This document shows, piece after piece, positions 1-13,383 of a DNA stretch of 64,000 nucleotides (positions are counted from its first letter, which is position 1; every line of letters starts with the position of its first letter). The notes below the pieces were generated by a model. It ran no database searches and was not told the origin of the DNA. It saw only the letters and a list, made by a program, of their open reading frames with translations. The DNA is from Puffinus mauretanicus (taxonomy: Eukaryota; Chordata; Aves; Procellariiformes; Procellariidae), in the NCBI GenBank assembly GCA_023333565.1, contig JAJKFH010003229.1:1-64000 (forward strand), in the 5' to 3' direction. Position numbers and translations under genes: made by a program.

Positions 1-819
1 GATCTGAATTACAGGCATATGTTTTATAATGAAGGTTATTTGTTTGTTTTCTGAAGATTTACTTAGCCTTTTTGGGTGAGTGAAAAAGGTATTAGAATTG
101 AACAGGTTGAAAATCTTGCTTTTTCTATTTCTGAACATTCGAAGGAAATTTTGCAATTGAATGAATGCTTTCAGGAATTCACAGGGGGGAAAAAAAATCT
201 CATCTAATTTGGGTGAATACACAGAATTTTTCTTTAGTTCACATCTATAACTCCCATTCTTTTTATCAGTAATTAAACACACACATTAAGAGAAGAATGT
301 CACAATGTTTTGTTTCTTTGAGAATTTTGGCATGAGAATAGAGTGCACATTCATGACAGCTGGATATGTGACTGACCACAATAGCTGCAAAGGAACAATT
401 ACACTTTATTAGTTCAATAATTTTGCTAAGAAGCAAATATCCGTTGTAGCTCTGTGGATGAATAACATACACCAGATTCACAGCTTCAGGGGAGCATCAT
501 TATTCACATCAGTTAACATCCAGGAACAAGAGCTTCACTTTCCTGGCCACTCTAGTCTGGAAAAAGACACTGGCACGGGGTAGAGCAGCGCTGGGAAAAG
601 ATTCTCTGCAAAGGCAGTGTGCAAGACAACTTTAAAGTTACCTTTCTTAGTGTGATGTTGCAAGGGAAAACAGTGGAAGTAGGATGGTTTAGTTTTTATG
701 CTGTAAGCAACTGACCTGTTTTTGCTAGCGTTAAGTTGCATAAATTTCATAAATAAGTTTAAGTAACAGGGTATAGATCTGTGTACTGGATCTGGGTAAC
801 CCTGTGTGTTACCTAATCC
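1..819. other. Non-coding AT-rich DNA
   Basis: No exon, RNA gene or recognisable repeat is visible. The short open frames here lack splice signals, codon bias and family resemblance. The only local oddity is a short G6 run followed by an A run near 184-197. The segment ends where CR1-like sequence begins. Confidence 0.6.
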
Positions 820-1098
820 AGATTTGATAGGACGAGGGGGAATGGTTTTAAACTAAAAGAGGGTAGATTCTGACTAGATATAAGGAAGAAATTTTTCTCA
901 GTGAGGGTGGTGAAATGCTGGAACAGGTTGCCCAGAGAGGTGGTAGATGCCCCATCCCTGGAAACATTCAAGGTCAGGTTGGACGGGGCTCTGAGCAACC
1001 TGATCTAGTTGAAGATGTCCCTGCCCACGGCAGGGGGGTTGGACTAGATGACCTTTAAAGGTCCCTCCCGACCCAAACTATTCTGTGATTCTATGATT
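820..1098 (+). mobile_element. CR1 LINE, 5'-truncated, plus strand
   Basis: This is the 3' end of a CR1 non-LTR retrotransposon. The plus-strand frame beginning near 823 reads RTRGNGFKLKEGRF, a premature TGA at 871-873, then [20 protein letters not shown] and [17 protein letters not shown], stopping at TAG (1006-1008). That is the conserved C-terminal tail of the CR1 ORF2 reverse-transcriptase protein. A short 3' UTR with the usual 'ggactagatgacctt' text follows, then two copies of the ATTCTRTG terminal octamer (1080-1098). Severe 5' truncation is normal for CR1. The in-frame stop shows that it is dead. No target-site duplication is expected or seen. The 5' boundary is approximate. Confidence 0.93.
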
Positions 1099-4000
1099 AC
1101 AACAGTACGAGTGCAATTAATTTTACCGAATTGTAGCCATGTACAACTTCAGTGACTGGTTTCAGTTAGTCGTTTAGTGGCCTTTTATAGCCAGAGGATA
1201 GAGAAGTACTTTTCAGAGGGTGCTGAATCTAGTTACAGACACTGATGGTTGAGCAGAAACAGCTTAGTTTAGGATGGTTGGTTATTGCTCACAGCTCCTG
1301 GACTGCCTACTCTTTTGCATGTTCAGACAGATTAAAATTTTGGGGAGGAGGGAGGAGAAAGGGAGGAAGGAGAGAGAAGGAATACTATACTTAAGGAAAA
1401 ATGTATCTGAAACATTTTAGAGCAAAGGAGTTGCAGGAGCCATGCCACCCATTCTCCTAACAATATTCTTGAGGTACCTGCAGCAGTTTGGTGAAACTTC
1501 TAAGTGCAATGAGTAGAATAAATATGGAGAATAGCCTTCTAAATGGTTTCTTGAGTTTTGTAATCTGAATCTGGTAAATGTTGAAATAGCTTGCCTTTTT
1601 GATGCTTCCAACATTAAGTGTTGCTTTGTCTTCACGGTGAAGCCCAAAGTTGGCTTTTTCTAACAAGGACCCTGCCAGTTAAAAGCTGCTTGTGGTATTC
1701 CATCATCCGAACAACACATACAACCCTTTTAGTTCTGGAATTACCAAGCTGGTACTGACTGCTTTCTTCTGCATGCTTCAGTGTCGTGGAAGTTTATATC
1801 GCTGATCATAAGATAAGGATTAATATCAGCAAATTAGTAACAGAGATGTGACTTACCAAATGATGAGTTTGCTTATGTAACTCAAAAGCATATGGAGAAT
1901 TAATAAATTCAAGGGATTTTAGTCCTCAGGACTTTTATTTTTTTATTTAGGCATTTGTACACTTTAACTTACAATGAGGGGCCTCCTCGACGGTTATTAT
2001 GGTATTTTACCCTCCGTAAATGACAGGCGTTATTGGTATGTAGAGATGCATTACACATTCTCTCACTGGAAAGCCTTCATTGCATGCCATTAGATAACAG
2101 CATGTGCTCAGTAGCTGTGGTCTCTTAGCAACTAACTCTGTCTCTTTCTTTTGAATTCTCCTTTTGTGACCCAGAGGCAGATCTTAGACATAAACCTCAG
2201 CCCACTTTTCTATCTCCAAGGCGGTGAAAACTGGAATGTTTTGGGGTGCTTATATGAAGTCCATATAGTGCAAGAATATGTCCTTGTAAATCTATTGCAT
2301 GTATTGAAAACGGAGATAAATTTGTATTTCTTCATTTAATAATTTAATAATAAATGTATTATTAGAATCCTGCCAGCTTATAGTATTGTTGGTAGTGACA
2401 TGCCATTATATTTTAATATGAAATTTGGCTTTAAGAAAATACATCATTAAAATCTGCAGATTTGGCAGTATTACATCTATGTAGAAAATGTGTAACCCCT
2501 TTCACTGATGTAGATTTTAATGTATATACTTTGGGGGGAGTTGGTTTGTTGGTTTGGGGTTTTTTTTTGTTACATATCTTTATTTGAAACAAGGATGGAC
2601 AAAGAGGAGCATTCCTTCTAGGCAGGAGATTAGGGGCTATGCATTCAAAACAATTAGAGGTTTAAATTCAGATCTTTGTGTATATGCTCCTAAAGCTGCC
2701 ATTGGATGTTTTCCTTATTGGAGATTTTATTTGCCTTTCTGTGGCAATGTGTACTGGAAAACCCTTTCATTCCTAGAGAAAACCCCAGGATCAAGAAATA
2801 TTTTATTAATCAAAATCTTCTATTCATTGAATTAAGGAACATAAAACAGTTACTCTGGTGTGGTGGTGAATTGGTGTAATGAATCATGGTCCTTCTAAAC
2901 TCCATATATATTTTTGTCTAGATGGGTCTGTAGTGAGGAACATCTGATTATAACAGAATATGTCAGAATGCACCAAAGATATTTTTCATAATAAGCTTTT
3001 TTTTTTTTAGAAACCAAGGCATGTACATTGTTTAGAAATCTTTCTGAAGAGACGATTCTGGTCGACTCTTCTATGTTAAGCTGATTAACTGTTTCTGACC
3101 TTTCAAAGTATGTCGTATATAATCCTAGAAGACCACCAGAGTTGAAACTACTCTGTTAGTTTTGACATTCCCATCAGGCTTTCTGTCTGTATCACAGGCA
3201 ATCCCAATTCACTTGTTTTTAGTTAATTTGACAGGTCATTGTTAACATCATTAGTAATAGCAAACTGCTACAAGTTACACATGTTTTGACAAGAGGAGTT
3301 TTCAAGACATGGCAGTACCAGTTAATTAGAATAGAAGGAAAGTGATTATTTCTTTTGCCCATGAACTGGATATCATCTTAGTATTTTAGGGGTAGAGGGG
3401 AAGGGAGTATGTTTACTTCGGGAACAAACTTATTTCTGGCTGGCTGAAACCAAGCAAGAATTGAGATGGGAACTATCCTGACACTGTCATGCACAGCATC
3501 ACATTTAGAAAGTTTCTTTTTCTGGTAGCTATTTGTCAAGTAGATTTTGAGTGAATCATCACGCCTCTAATTAGAGCTGCCGCTACTTTATCTAGCATGT
3601 TATGACCCATGTTTTTTTTCTGTATGTGTAGCCAATTTTATCATTGAATGTGAAATAAGAGCTCATCTGCTGAGCTCTTTCCCTTCCTCAGAGGCAAAAA
3701 GTTGAGAAGACGTAGAACCTTACCCCGTGAATGCAATGTAACCCAAATGTGAGCCTTTTAAGAGAGAGATTCAAAGACCATCCCTGAAAATCTGTCGTCA
3801 GGTGAAGCGCAGTTTAAGGAGTCATTTGAGTGAATAAATGTTTCATGGCTGAGGGAGATTGACATTCATAAACAGTAAAGAAAGATAAAAGGATGAGATT
3901 GTGTGGTTTAAGTGGGAGGAAATTTCAACATGGAAGAGGAAATGCAGCGCAGGAGTTTTGGAGAGAAGCTTGTGTAGAGATTTCTTTCTACTTCTATTCA

Positions 4001-6319
4001 CCAACTAAGGAAGCATACAAATGCTAGACTGGTCTGAAGCCTTAAAATCCAGTATCTGGTCAGTAAAAATGGTCCTATCCTGCTTTGAGTTTCCCATTTT
4101 GGTATAAAACTTACAAATTATACATGAAGAATAGTTTGGCTTTAAAACAAGAATGGAGCAAATTTTCAGGAGGAACAAACTCACAGTTTGGTACTTGGAA
4201 CAAGTATGTATACATGAGTCAGTCTTAAAGCATCTTTATACACGACACTGAATCAAAGGCACATCCCATAAGATGTTCATCCATTCCTGATTAGACAAAA
4301 GCATTTGAAGAAGTTCTGCGTGACTGTAGCCCCTTTCTGTCACGGTCATGATCAGACCTTCAAGGTCTGACTTGTGGTTCTCAGCCCCGGTGATGCAGGC
4401 CAGGGGAGCGCACAGCACCTCCCTCCATGCCTACATGCCTGGCTTGCTTTCCACTTCTGCGTGTGTGGGGAAGAGAATTGGTGCCTATAATCCGAAGAGC
4501 TACAGGCAAGACCAAATGCCACTCTTTCGTTCATCGGAAGTAATTTGCACCAATGCTAAACGATGGCTCCTGACCCACTGTGCCTGTAGGAACTTGATGG
4601 AAATGGGGATCCTGCCACAAATGTAGTGATGCGACTGGTGTGGAAAGCACCTGGGAGGGGAACTGGAGGCAGTGGGTCCCGACATATCTACCTACAGCGA
4701 CGGAATAGGTTGCACTGCCCTTGGTTGTCTCTGTCCTGGGAAGAGAAAGAGCAAGCATCTCGGGTTGCAGCTGCTTTGTTTGAAAGGTTTGGTAACAAAA
4801 TTTTTGCGGAAAATGCTTTCAGACAGTAAGGAAAAAAAGCAAGCTGGTGGTTTCAAAACTATGTGCTTCCACTCTTTGAACTGCAAGAAAATTATCTTTC
4901 TAAATCACTCATGGGATGGGTACTAATAGTGGTTTACTTTGTTATGTGCTAGGCAATGTCTTTTCCCTGACGTGAGCTAGAGCGAGCTCTAGCTTATTTT
5001 ATTCTCCTTCCCCTTCCCAAGCCTGCTTTTGTTGCAATATGATTGCTTTCTAGTCTCATATCTTAATGTCTTCAGTTGTCTTACACTTAATTTTATTATT
5101 TTCAAGAAAAGTTGTCTTAAATTATACATCTTGATAATGTTATATGCCTATTATGCCTATATAGGTACACACCTACTATAATGTTACCCTATAATATTTT
5201 TCATTTAAAAAGGAGAAAATAAGGAAATTGGGGTAACGATAGAGCGAATAAGAAGGGGGACAAACTTGAACAGTAGCCGAGGCCCAGAGCGTGCTGTAGT
5301 TTGGCTGTTAAAGAAAAGAATGACTCTGAAGTTGCTTTCTTTAGGTAGTAAAGAAAATGCCAGTGCAGCAATTTCTCTAATCACAAAGATCGACGTTTAC
5401 TTTGAGATTGAGCCTGCCTGTTTGTTAATTAGTGTGGTAGAGTCACTCAGCCCTGCATCTCAGCAGGCCCCTTACTGCAAGATTTACATTTCACAGGGAG
5501 AAACAGTCTTGATAATGAAATGATGCTTTGCAGAGATATGTGCAGAGAAGCACAGCTGGATTATGTAAATGTGATTTATCCAAAGCTGTAACACACGGGT
5601 CCTGTTACTCAGATGCTGATCTATAACTCACTGATGGCTCTTGTGATTTCACATATATGTGCTCAGTGATTGGTATTAACTTTTAAGATCATTTATTTTT
5701 ATGTATGCCATAAAAGGCTTACATCAAAGTTAATATGTATCCCCTATCCCCTACATCTCCCCTGACAGCATTTTGCGATGTTTATCTTCTCCAGCTTTGT
5801 CATCAGTCACGGTGACGTTTTCAAAGGAGGATAATTCCTACTGAATGCATCCCACTTAGCACCAAAACTAAGTGAGAGATGCTCAGGAACTGAAATGTAA
5901 TGTGCAGTACCTATTTGCTCCGTGTCAGTGTTCTCCTTTCAGCTGGGAGAACTTTTTATGTTTTTCTCGTTGTCTGGAAAAAACGCAGAAGGATGGGAAG
6001 AGGAGTTTTGCAGAACGCTTTGTTGGTGCCACTGCAGTAGCTGACGCTTCTGAGCAGGCTGTGAAGTACCAGAGAGCCGTCGCCTTTGTTGGGATTTGCT
6101 CCTAACTCATTTGACCCATGTTGCATTCCTTGTGCTTCACCAGTTACCCGTGAAAATGAGGACTCGGGGCTTTGCGCTTGCCAAAGCTGGGGCAAGGGCT
6201 TGCCCTTCCATCGTTTTTCTGTTTCTCCCCTTTCATTCTTGTGAGCATCAGAACATGTTTTCAGCCCGGTTTCCTCATTAAACATTGTATGCCTGATCGT
6301 GCTCTTTGCCATTTTCCCT
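1099..6319. other. Non-coding stretch with low-complexity patches
   Basis: No gene is supported. A purine-rich GGA/GAA tract lies at 1341-1380, an AT-rich patch at about 2336-2365, a T/G-rich run at about 2529-2572 and a T run at about 2999-3010. A small perfect inverted repeat (arms agctagag/ctctagct, 4-base loop) lies at 4975-4994. The part from 4230 to 4900 has higher GC and many overlapping short frames on both strands, but none looks like a known protein. I see no further repeat family. Confidence 0.5.
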
Positions 6320-6590
6320 GCTATCGCTTCGAAACCCGACAGGCTGCTTCAGCCAGGCTTGGCAGAAAGGTGCAGCCCTCCCAGGGGATTCCTTTCTACG
6401 GGGTTTGTGAGGAGCGCGCCCTGGGCGGAGGACAGGGACCCGTGAGGCTGAGAGGCTGCTGCCCGCGCAACTCTCGGCGGGCTGCGGCACGGGGGCCCCT
6501 TCCCTGGCTGGGCAGCAGCAGGGAGATGCAGCGGGGCTGGGGTTACCGTGCGCGCCTGCCTGCACGCAGGGGACAAAACGAAATCCCTGA
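6320..6590. promoter_or_regulatory. CpG-rich patch, possible promoter or enhancer
   Basis: Roughly twenty CpG dinucleotides fall in about 270 bases, against a CpG-poor AT-rich background on both sides, with clusters around 6412-6430 and 6462-6500. In a vertebrate genome an unmethylated patch like this often marks a promoter or an orphan CpG island. I see no TATA box and no convincing exon with a consensus donor next to it. The open frames across it on both strands follow from high GC (few stop codons) rather than coding selection. It could also be the decayed remnant of a GC-rich repeat. Confidence 0.35.
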
Positions 6591-9500
6591 GAAATCATCT
6601 TCTACTGAAGCTGCAGCTTTTTAGTTGCTGACAGAACACAATGCTCTTCCAAGAAATTCCTGCTTGCTCTTAAAATGAAAATTAATACATTAATACGAAT
6701 AACGTTTTTGCTCCATTAATCTGTAAGGGAGAAACAAGAGTATCAAACCCCCGTTTTTAAGCTCATCACTTTGGGGAATTTCCCGATTGAATCGCTAAGC
6801 TCAAACAGAGAGAAAAACATGCCGACAGCATGTTGCTTTTTTATTCTTCTTTGTGCAAGTAAGAAGATTTGAGTATCTAAAATCCCCATTGTATTTTAGG
6901 AATGCAAGATAGGGTCGGGAATTGTAGAAAACAGAAGTTACCACTGTTAGTTGTTGACCTAGGAGCCTGTTCTGCTGATTTTTGAATAAGTGGGCAGGCA
7001 CTGACAAGTCATTGAAAGGAGAAATTTGCAGATGGTTTTAAAACTGCGGCCAGAGGTAGAGAAAGCAGAGAGCTAATGAGGCTTGTAAATATGTAAAAAA
7101 AACCTCCAAATGAAAATACCTATTTAACTGATACATGTATGCGTATTTCTAGTTGAAAAACTATAGTCCGCATGGAGTAATTTTAAATAAAACGGTTTAT
7201 AAACATTATAAGCACTATTATAAGCTCTGGTCTCTACCTTGTTTAAGAAGTATAATAAAGCACGATGGGATTTCAGCTTCTTCCACACATCCAAAATGTA
7301 AAAATCTTCAGGTTTTAATGTTCACCTCCCATAGGAAAAAATGCATTTGAGAGTGACAATTGTGAGCCAGAATAATGTAACAGGGCTACAGAAATATATA
7401 AAAAAAGACTCAGACCAGCTCCAAATCTCATAAATCTGACTTCATAAATGGTAACAGGAAGGATAGGCATAGGTTTGGTATTATCTATGCTGTTCTTAGA
7501 GGGGCAGAGGCCCCAGATGTTCTCAGGACATCTAAGTAGTTACAGGCTGGTTCTCTGGGGAATCCCTGTTTGTGTAGTTCCAAAAGTACTCCTAAGTAGA
7601 CAAATTAAGTGCTTCTCATTTTTCTTCGAACTTGAAACAACTTTCAGTTTGAAATTCTTTCCTTTGAGAAAAACCTCAACTCGGTAAGTACTTCAGCGGT
7701 TGGCTCCTCAACTGAAAATGCCAATAGGGCTAAACTGCAATGATCTTTTAGTGGATTGAAGGGCTGGACTCACAAGGGAAGGCTTATGCTACTGTAAATT
7801 CCACTTAAGTCTCAAAGAAAATTGCTTATACTGTTTATTGACTGCAGGATAACAGAAAGACACTCTGCTTTGCCTTCTTTCTCCTTACATCTGAGTGTTG
7901 AACAGCTTTGGCAGTTCAGCATTTTTGCTTTCTGGGAGATTGTGAAAGAGCTGGTGGGCCAAGGACTTCTTCCTGCATTTTTCACATACTTTCATGAAGG
8001 GTCAGCTGCACTTATGCATAAGCATTATAGGTTTTCTCATTCTTCCCTTCTTGCTTTCCTCCTGGAAGAGCCAAGGTAACTGGAAAATCAGGCTTAAAGT
8101 CTATCTTTGCCCAATGGCAAAGGTCCCTGCTTTGAAAGGCTGTACATTTTTCTTTGAATGGAATAATGCAACCAAGCTGATTTTCATTTGCTGCTCCTGA
8201 TGCTCTTATTCTTCCCACACTACTAAAAGGCTGGTGTTTCACAGATGGTGCCAATAACCGTAACTGTTGTGCCACACCTCTCTCTCCTTCAGTACATTTG
8301 TCTGATGTTTCTCTTTATTTCAGTTTCTGGTTGTACTTCTTGCTAGCAACTGACATAGCTGACAGTAGTCGATTCCAGCTATTAAGTATACATTAATATG
8401 TAAAGATTAATGAAATGTAAAGTTTTTCCTGAATTATTCATATTGATAATTTCCATCATTCCAGCAGATGCTTGGAGGTTACTACAGCACAGTGTGTTGC
8501 TGAAAATTAAGTTCTGTATTTTCCTTTTCTGCAGATATGTTTATCTCGAGGCTTTTGCTTTTTTAATGCACAGAAGAATGTGTGAATCCTGTAATAGTAT
8601 CTGCAGGGTATAAGTTGGACGGATCCTCAGGTGTTTTCATTGCTGTATCTCCATTGAAGTGATGCCCCCACCCCGCCTCGTATTTGCACAGGGTATAGAC
8701 TGTGACACTGGACTAAAGCAAGTTGCCTAATGCCACACTGACAGTCTGTGGTAGAGGGAGGAACTGATCCAAAACACGTGTCTTTACTATTGAACTGCAA
8801 TTTCTCTGGTTTCTTACTACATCTTATTGTGCGTATGCTTTCAAAATAATGCAATGTTACGAACACAGGCTCCATCCAGCTGCCACTGAAGTTTCTGTCA
8901 GGATTTCCATTTACTTCATGACCTGGAGCAGGCTGCAGGACTAAAAATGTATCCTGTCCATTTAGAGTAGCATTCCAGTTTAAATAAAGTAGTTAGATGT
9001 ACACTTTTTAAACAATGGAAAAAAAAAAAAGGCAAAGTAATTACAAGAGACAATTCTTTGACTAAATATCCACTTGTGTTTAATTTACAATGAGGAAACA
9101 AAGCTATTGGCTCAGGACATCAGTAAATAACAGATAAAGCCTCAGGAGAGGCACAGATGTTTAAAAAATCTTCTTTCCATTTTATGTCCGTATTTCCTGC
9201 ACAGCAAAACCAAAAATATTAAATAATGTGTCTAGGATCTTCCACAAGAAAGAATTCAGATGAGCATGAAGTGCCTGAAAGTTTAGACATTTTTAACATC
9301 TGTGACGGTTTGTTGTGTGCTTTGGAATAGAAAGCAATACTAAACGAGAAACACTGAGTTGACACGCATGTCCCTCAAGTCACGAGGATTTCAGCTAAGC
9401 TGAAGCCCGGAATCCAGAGATCAGAACTTGGCAGATAAGATGTCTTACAACCCTGTCTGGTTTTGCCCAATTCCTGGCCTTATTTTTGATTCCAGGAAAA

Positions 9501-9820
9501 TGAATGATAAAAGTCTTGTTCCTGTCACTGAGAGGCAGCTGGGCCCTGCTATGAAGTTGCCATCTGAAATTCTACTAGGAGTATATAGGCAACACTTCTT
9601 GTCATGAAAGAACTTAGGATAAAATCAAACATAATGATTTTTCTTTGCATCTGCATTAGAAAGCACCAAAAATGTCCCTCCAACTGATTTGTAGCCGTGG
9701 CTGAAAACCGTGATGCTTCTGTTTGGCACAGTTGGTGTACTGAAACATTGAGTATTGTATTGCTCTGTGATTACAGCTGGGAAGGCATCAGGCACCTCAA
9801 ACCATGAAAAATATTTCTAC
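6591..9820. other. Non-coding AT-rich DNA
   Basis: I see no gene, RNA or named repeat. A short A run lies near 9010-9021. A GTAAGT donor-like hexamer at about 7684 follows an open frame, but no matching acceptor or conserved protein supports an exon. Confidence 0.5.
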
Positions 9821-9824
9821 GTTG

Positions 9825-9970
9825 TTGTTTGGTGTTTTTTGTTTGGGGTGTTGTGTTTGTTGGTTGTTTTTTTTTTTGTGGTGGTGTGTTTTTTTTGGTT
9901 TTTGTTTTTTTTCGTTTTTTTTTTTAGAAGGTAGTAGAAAGTGTATAGAAAGAAGAAAAAAAAAAAACCT
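9825..9970. repeat. T/G-rich low-complexity tract with A-rich edge
   Basis: About 100 bases are built almost wholly from G and T (runs of TTTG, GGTG and T8-T12), followed by an A-rich run near 9951-9967. The two strand-opposed open frames here translate to Phe/Leu/Trp/Cys-rich or Lys/Gln/Asn-rich strings and are artefacts of composition. Similar T/G tracts at 2529-2572 and 13050-13094 suggest recurrent decay products of poly(A)-type or simple repeats. Confidence 0.8.
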
Positions 9971-12900
9971 TTTAGGCAGTGATACTACTTGCTTTTGCAT
10001 TGCTATAGTGACCACCTGGTAAAATATAAGACCACCAGACCACCTTGCATGACTGGCCAAACTGCTTCTGTGTGTTGTCTGCTTTAAACTGGTCAGCCCT
10101 GCGTGCTTTCTGTAGACTTGCAAGAGCTGAAGTCCAGCTTTCTTCAGTCAATCTTAAGGACCTCAGAAATGCTGCTAAAATGAAATTGCTTCTATTCTTT
10201 ATGCACACTTTGTTGTGAATATTTTCTCCAAATATTCTTAAGAAGTGTTTATTAGCTGACAGTATAAAGAAAACATTTCTGGAGAATGATCTAGGGAGTA
10301 GAGAGGAAAAGCTCCTCTTTAAACTGTGTTTAGACCTTTGAAATTGTGAGCATTAAGTGGCCATAGATCTTTTACTAGCTCTGGGAGCTGCAGTTGGTTT
10401 CATTCTGAAAAGGATGTATTCAGACTGGAAAAGGTTTTCAGAAATACAGGCATCCAACATACTGCCTGAACAACAGCCAAGAGCAAAGTTGTCGGTCACA
10501 ATAATACAAGAAATATCATTTGAATTCATTAATATCAGTTATCAGCTTACAGCTAATAATCAGAAGAGATCAGCAGAAATGGTTTAGTGAATATGTTTGA
10601 GAATTGCATATAGTTGCACTGTTCTGTTGTTTTTCTTCAGTGTTTTTGAACAAAAAGTTAAAATTTGAGGAATCCCTTGTTCAGTGCAAGGTGTCACATG
10701 GCTTCCAGTTTCCAGATAAAATGCGCACAGACGCTATAATGCTCATAAATCAGAATAATTTGTGCCAGACATATATTCCCCCTCGCTTGATTTAAAGTGA
10801 AATGATGATCTGATGGTGAACTCACCTTCTTCATGTTTCAGTAAGCTTGGTTCTCTGAAGCATAAGAAACATAGGCTTTGACCAATGTGATACTCTGGTC
10901 ACTCATGGCTGTTTCAGTGGCACATATCTTTAATTTGCAGTTATTCAAGACTTTTACAGAGAATAAAGTCTTGTCTTTTCTTTTCTCCTAACCCTCTCCT
11001 TGAGAGTTTTATGGGATTGTTATCGTTCTTGCTTTAATTAGATCATTTCAGAGCAGTGCACACTCTGAATAAGAACAGCCCATGTGACAGAAGACAACAC
11101 TGGAAATTTTGGCATTACAGCAACTTTTTTTCTTCTCATTAAGCGCAGTGTTATATCTGCAGATATTTATGCCCTTTTTTGGAGCAAAATTGACCACTTT
11201 CCATAATTTTTACTTTTGATTGTTTTCTCTTGGCCAAAGGAATCTTGCCCAGCTGGCATCTCTTTAACCCACCACAAAAGATGTTTATTCTACCTAATTT
11301 TCAAAGTCTAATAAACTATAACATCGCAGACCCTTCCTGTTTATCTTCAGACAAGTGGTGTTTCGCTCATATTGGTGCGCTGGACTTATGATGAAGCTGA
11401 ACAGCTCATTGAAATACAGTCCTGAAAATCAAGGATTATTTGTCCATATTTCATTTTGGTACAGGCAGTACTGACATTTGCGCTATGACTGTTTGATCTC
11501 TAAAATGGAGAATATTTATTAATTAATTTCCCTGAAACCCAAGCTCATAAATGCTGTTGAATGCATTCCTTTGCAGAATTTTTTTCTGAAGTGGTTACAA
11601 AAGTGACTTTGGTTCTTGAATAAGATACAGTACTTACTCCTGTAATCCAAAACTTATTGTCCTGACAGCTGGGGAGCTGGAGAGGAGCAGCATTCTCTTT
11701 CTTTGTGTTTCTTTGGCAACTCTTACTGGTGCATGGTGGAAACACTGAAAAGAATCTTCCAAACGACACTCTCAGCTCAGCCAAAAAAAAGAGAGAAAGG
11801 AAATTCAGTAGATTAAAGGAAGAGACTATTTATCATAACTGCAAATGATTCCATTAGAATTTTAGCAAAGTTTAGTTTTTTAAAGGCTCAAGAAATGAAA
11901 GTTAATAACTTCCAGCACTGCTTTGAAAATTAGAAAGATTTCTAAGATTAAGTGAATAAGAGGTCATCTAGCAGATGAGTGAAAGCTTTAGAAGATTTAC
12001 TTCCACACTGGGGGCTTGACATCACATTTGGCACTAAACACTTTGTATTTTCTCTGCAAGATGCAGATTCATACAAGCATGTGCTAACCCATTTAGTACT
12101 TAAAAATTTAGAACAAATTTCATTTTTAGATAGCCCTAACTCTCCAGGAGTTCAGCTCTCACCTCATACCTGTTGGCAGCTGGGGCTTTTTCAAAGAGAA
12201 GTATTTTCAGTGGTAAATGCCTGCTGGTGAAACCATAACTTGCTAAAATGTATTAGCTTAACAAACGTTTTAATTTGGAAAAAACAAGGCTGAAACAGGA
12301 TTCCTGGTCAAAATTGGAGAGCAGTCTTTCCCACAGTAGCTAGTCTTACACCTGGGTTGTGGCAGATAGTCAGTCATTGCTATGCCTGATTTGCTGCACA
12401 GATGTGTAAAATCGGATTACATCCAACCTTAGTAATGATGAGAAATGAACGATTTTACTTAAAATTTCAAGTACCTACTGCCATTGCTAGCTTTTTCTCC
12501 CTGTATTTGTCTGCATATTTACACACTCCTTATGTCTGTGTTTTTGGGGTAGCTGCTAGATGTATAGGGGCTTGTGGCATGAAGCCAGCAAGTTCAGATG
12601 CCATGCATTAGGCGACACTAACACAGAAAGCCATGACTGCCAGGGAACTAACTAGTTTAACCAACTATCCACAATAGTATTTGGAGTACCAAAGAATTTA
12701 GATTAACATAACCCCCCCTTTTTTTCATCATCACTTTTTTTTTTCCCTGATTTGTTTCTGCATTTACAGCTTTGGAAAGGCATTTCTGAGAGAGGCGAGG
12801 AGTCTGTGGCAGTTCTGGGAATAAAAGTCAGATTTCCTGGCTGCAAATCATGTGCCTTGACCACAAACTTTTTCCTTCTCAGAAAATCCAGTTTTGTCCT

Positions 12901-13049
12901 GGCTTGTATCCTTGATTATTGCCTCCTTTTTTCTCCCCCCAAGAATCTGCAGATTTTGGTTTGGTTTGCATGGTGTCATATGATACTTCAGAATAATGTC
13001 TCAGATGAACAATCTTTGAATATTAAAAGACAGTATTTTAACTTTCTTC
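9971..13049. other. Non-coding AT-rich DNA
   Basis: No gene is supported. At 12721-12769 there is a long pyrimidine tract ending in a consensus acceptor (catttacag). The 130-odd open codons after it have no credible donor and end in T/G low-complexity sequence, so I do not call an exon. An AATAAA hexamer lies near 12821. Confidence 0.5.
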
Positions 13050-13094
13050 AGTTGTTTGGTTTTTGTTTTGGGTTTTTTTGTTTGTTTGTTTTTA
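13050..13094. repeat. T/G-rich low-complexity tract
   Basis: A run of GTTT/TTTG units that includes three GTTT repeats and a T7. It inflates a neighbouring open frame with Phe, Leu and Cys and carries no coding signal. Confidence 0.75.
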
Positions 13095-13359
13095 GCAATG
13101 ACTACAGTTATATTTCACCATTGTCTGTCCAGGATGTATCTGATCCCATGATTGCTGTTTCATTTTAACAGTCACAAGTATGTGCATTTTTAAAAAGATG
13201 CGGAGGTACTCGAGTATGACAAGAGGTCCTTCAGATACCAGCTACCATTCAGGTTTTTAATGAGTCATTGCTCATGTAAGCAATGAAAGCTGTGAAAGAG
13301 AGCTCAATAGCCCAAATAAGCCTTCATTTTTAATTGAATGGTTTTGGTTAATTTTGGTG

Positions 13360-13383
13360 TTTTTTTTTTTTTTTTTTTTTTTT
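13360..13383. repeat. Poly(T) 24-mer
   Basis: A pure run of 24 T. It could be the poly(A) tail of a minus-strand retro-insertion, but the sequence to its right shows no gene body, AATAAA context or target duplication that I can identify. It is best treated as a mononucleotide microsatellite. Confidence 0.9.

Noticed and set aside
813..998. Minus-strand open frame
   Set aside because: It is antisense to the ORF2 remnant of the plus-strand CR1 copy.
5956..6624. Overlapping frames of 75-150 codons on both strands
   Set aside because: They are all caused by the GC-rich patch. Frames on opposite strands are open together, there are no splice signals and no recognisable domain.
9797..10123. Poly-Phe/Trp and Lys/Gln/Asn-rich open frames
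   Set aside because: They are products of the T/G-rich low-complexity tract.
12770..13168. Open frame after a very strong acceptor-like pyrimidine tract
   Set aside because: No usable donor follows, the frame ends in T/G low-complexity sequence and the peptide is not recognisable.
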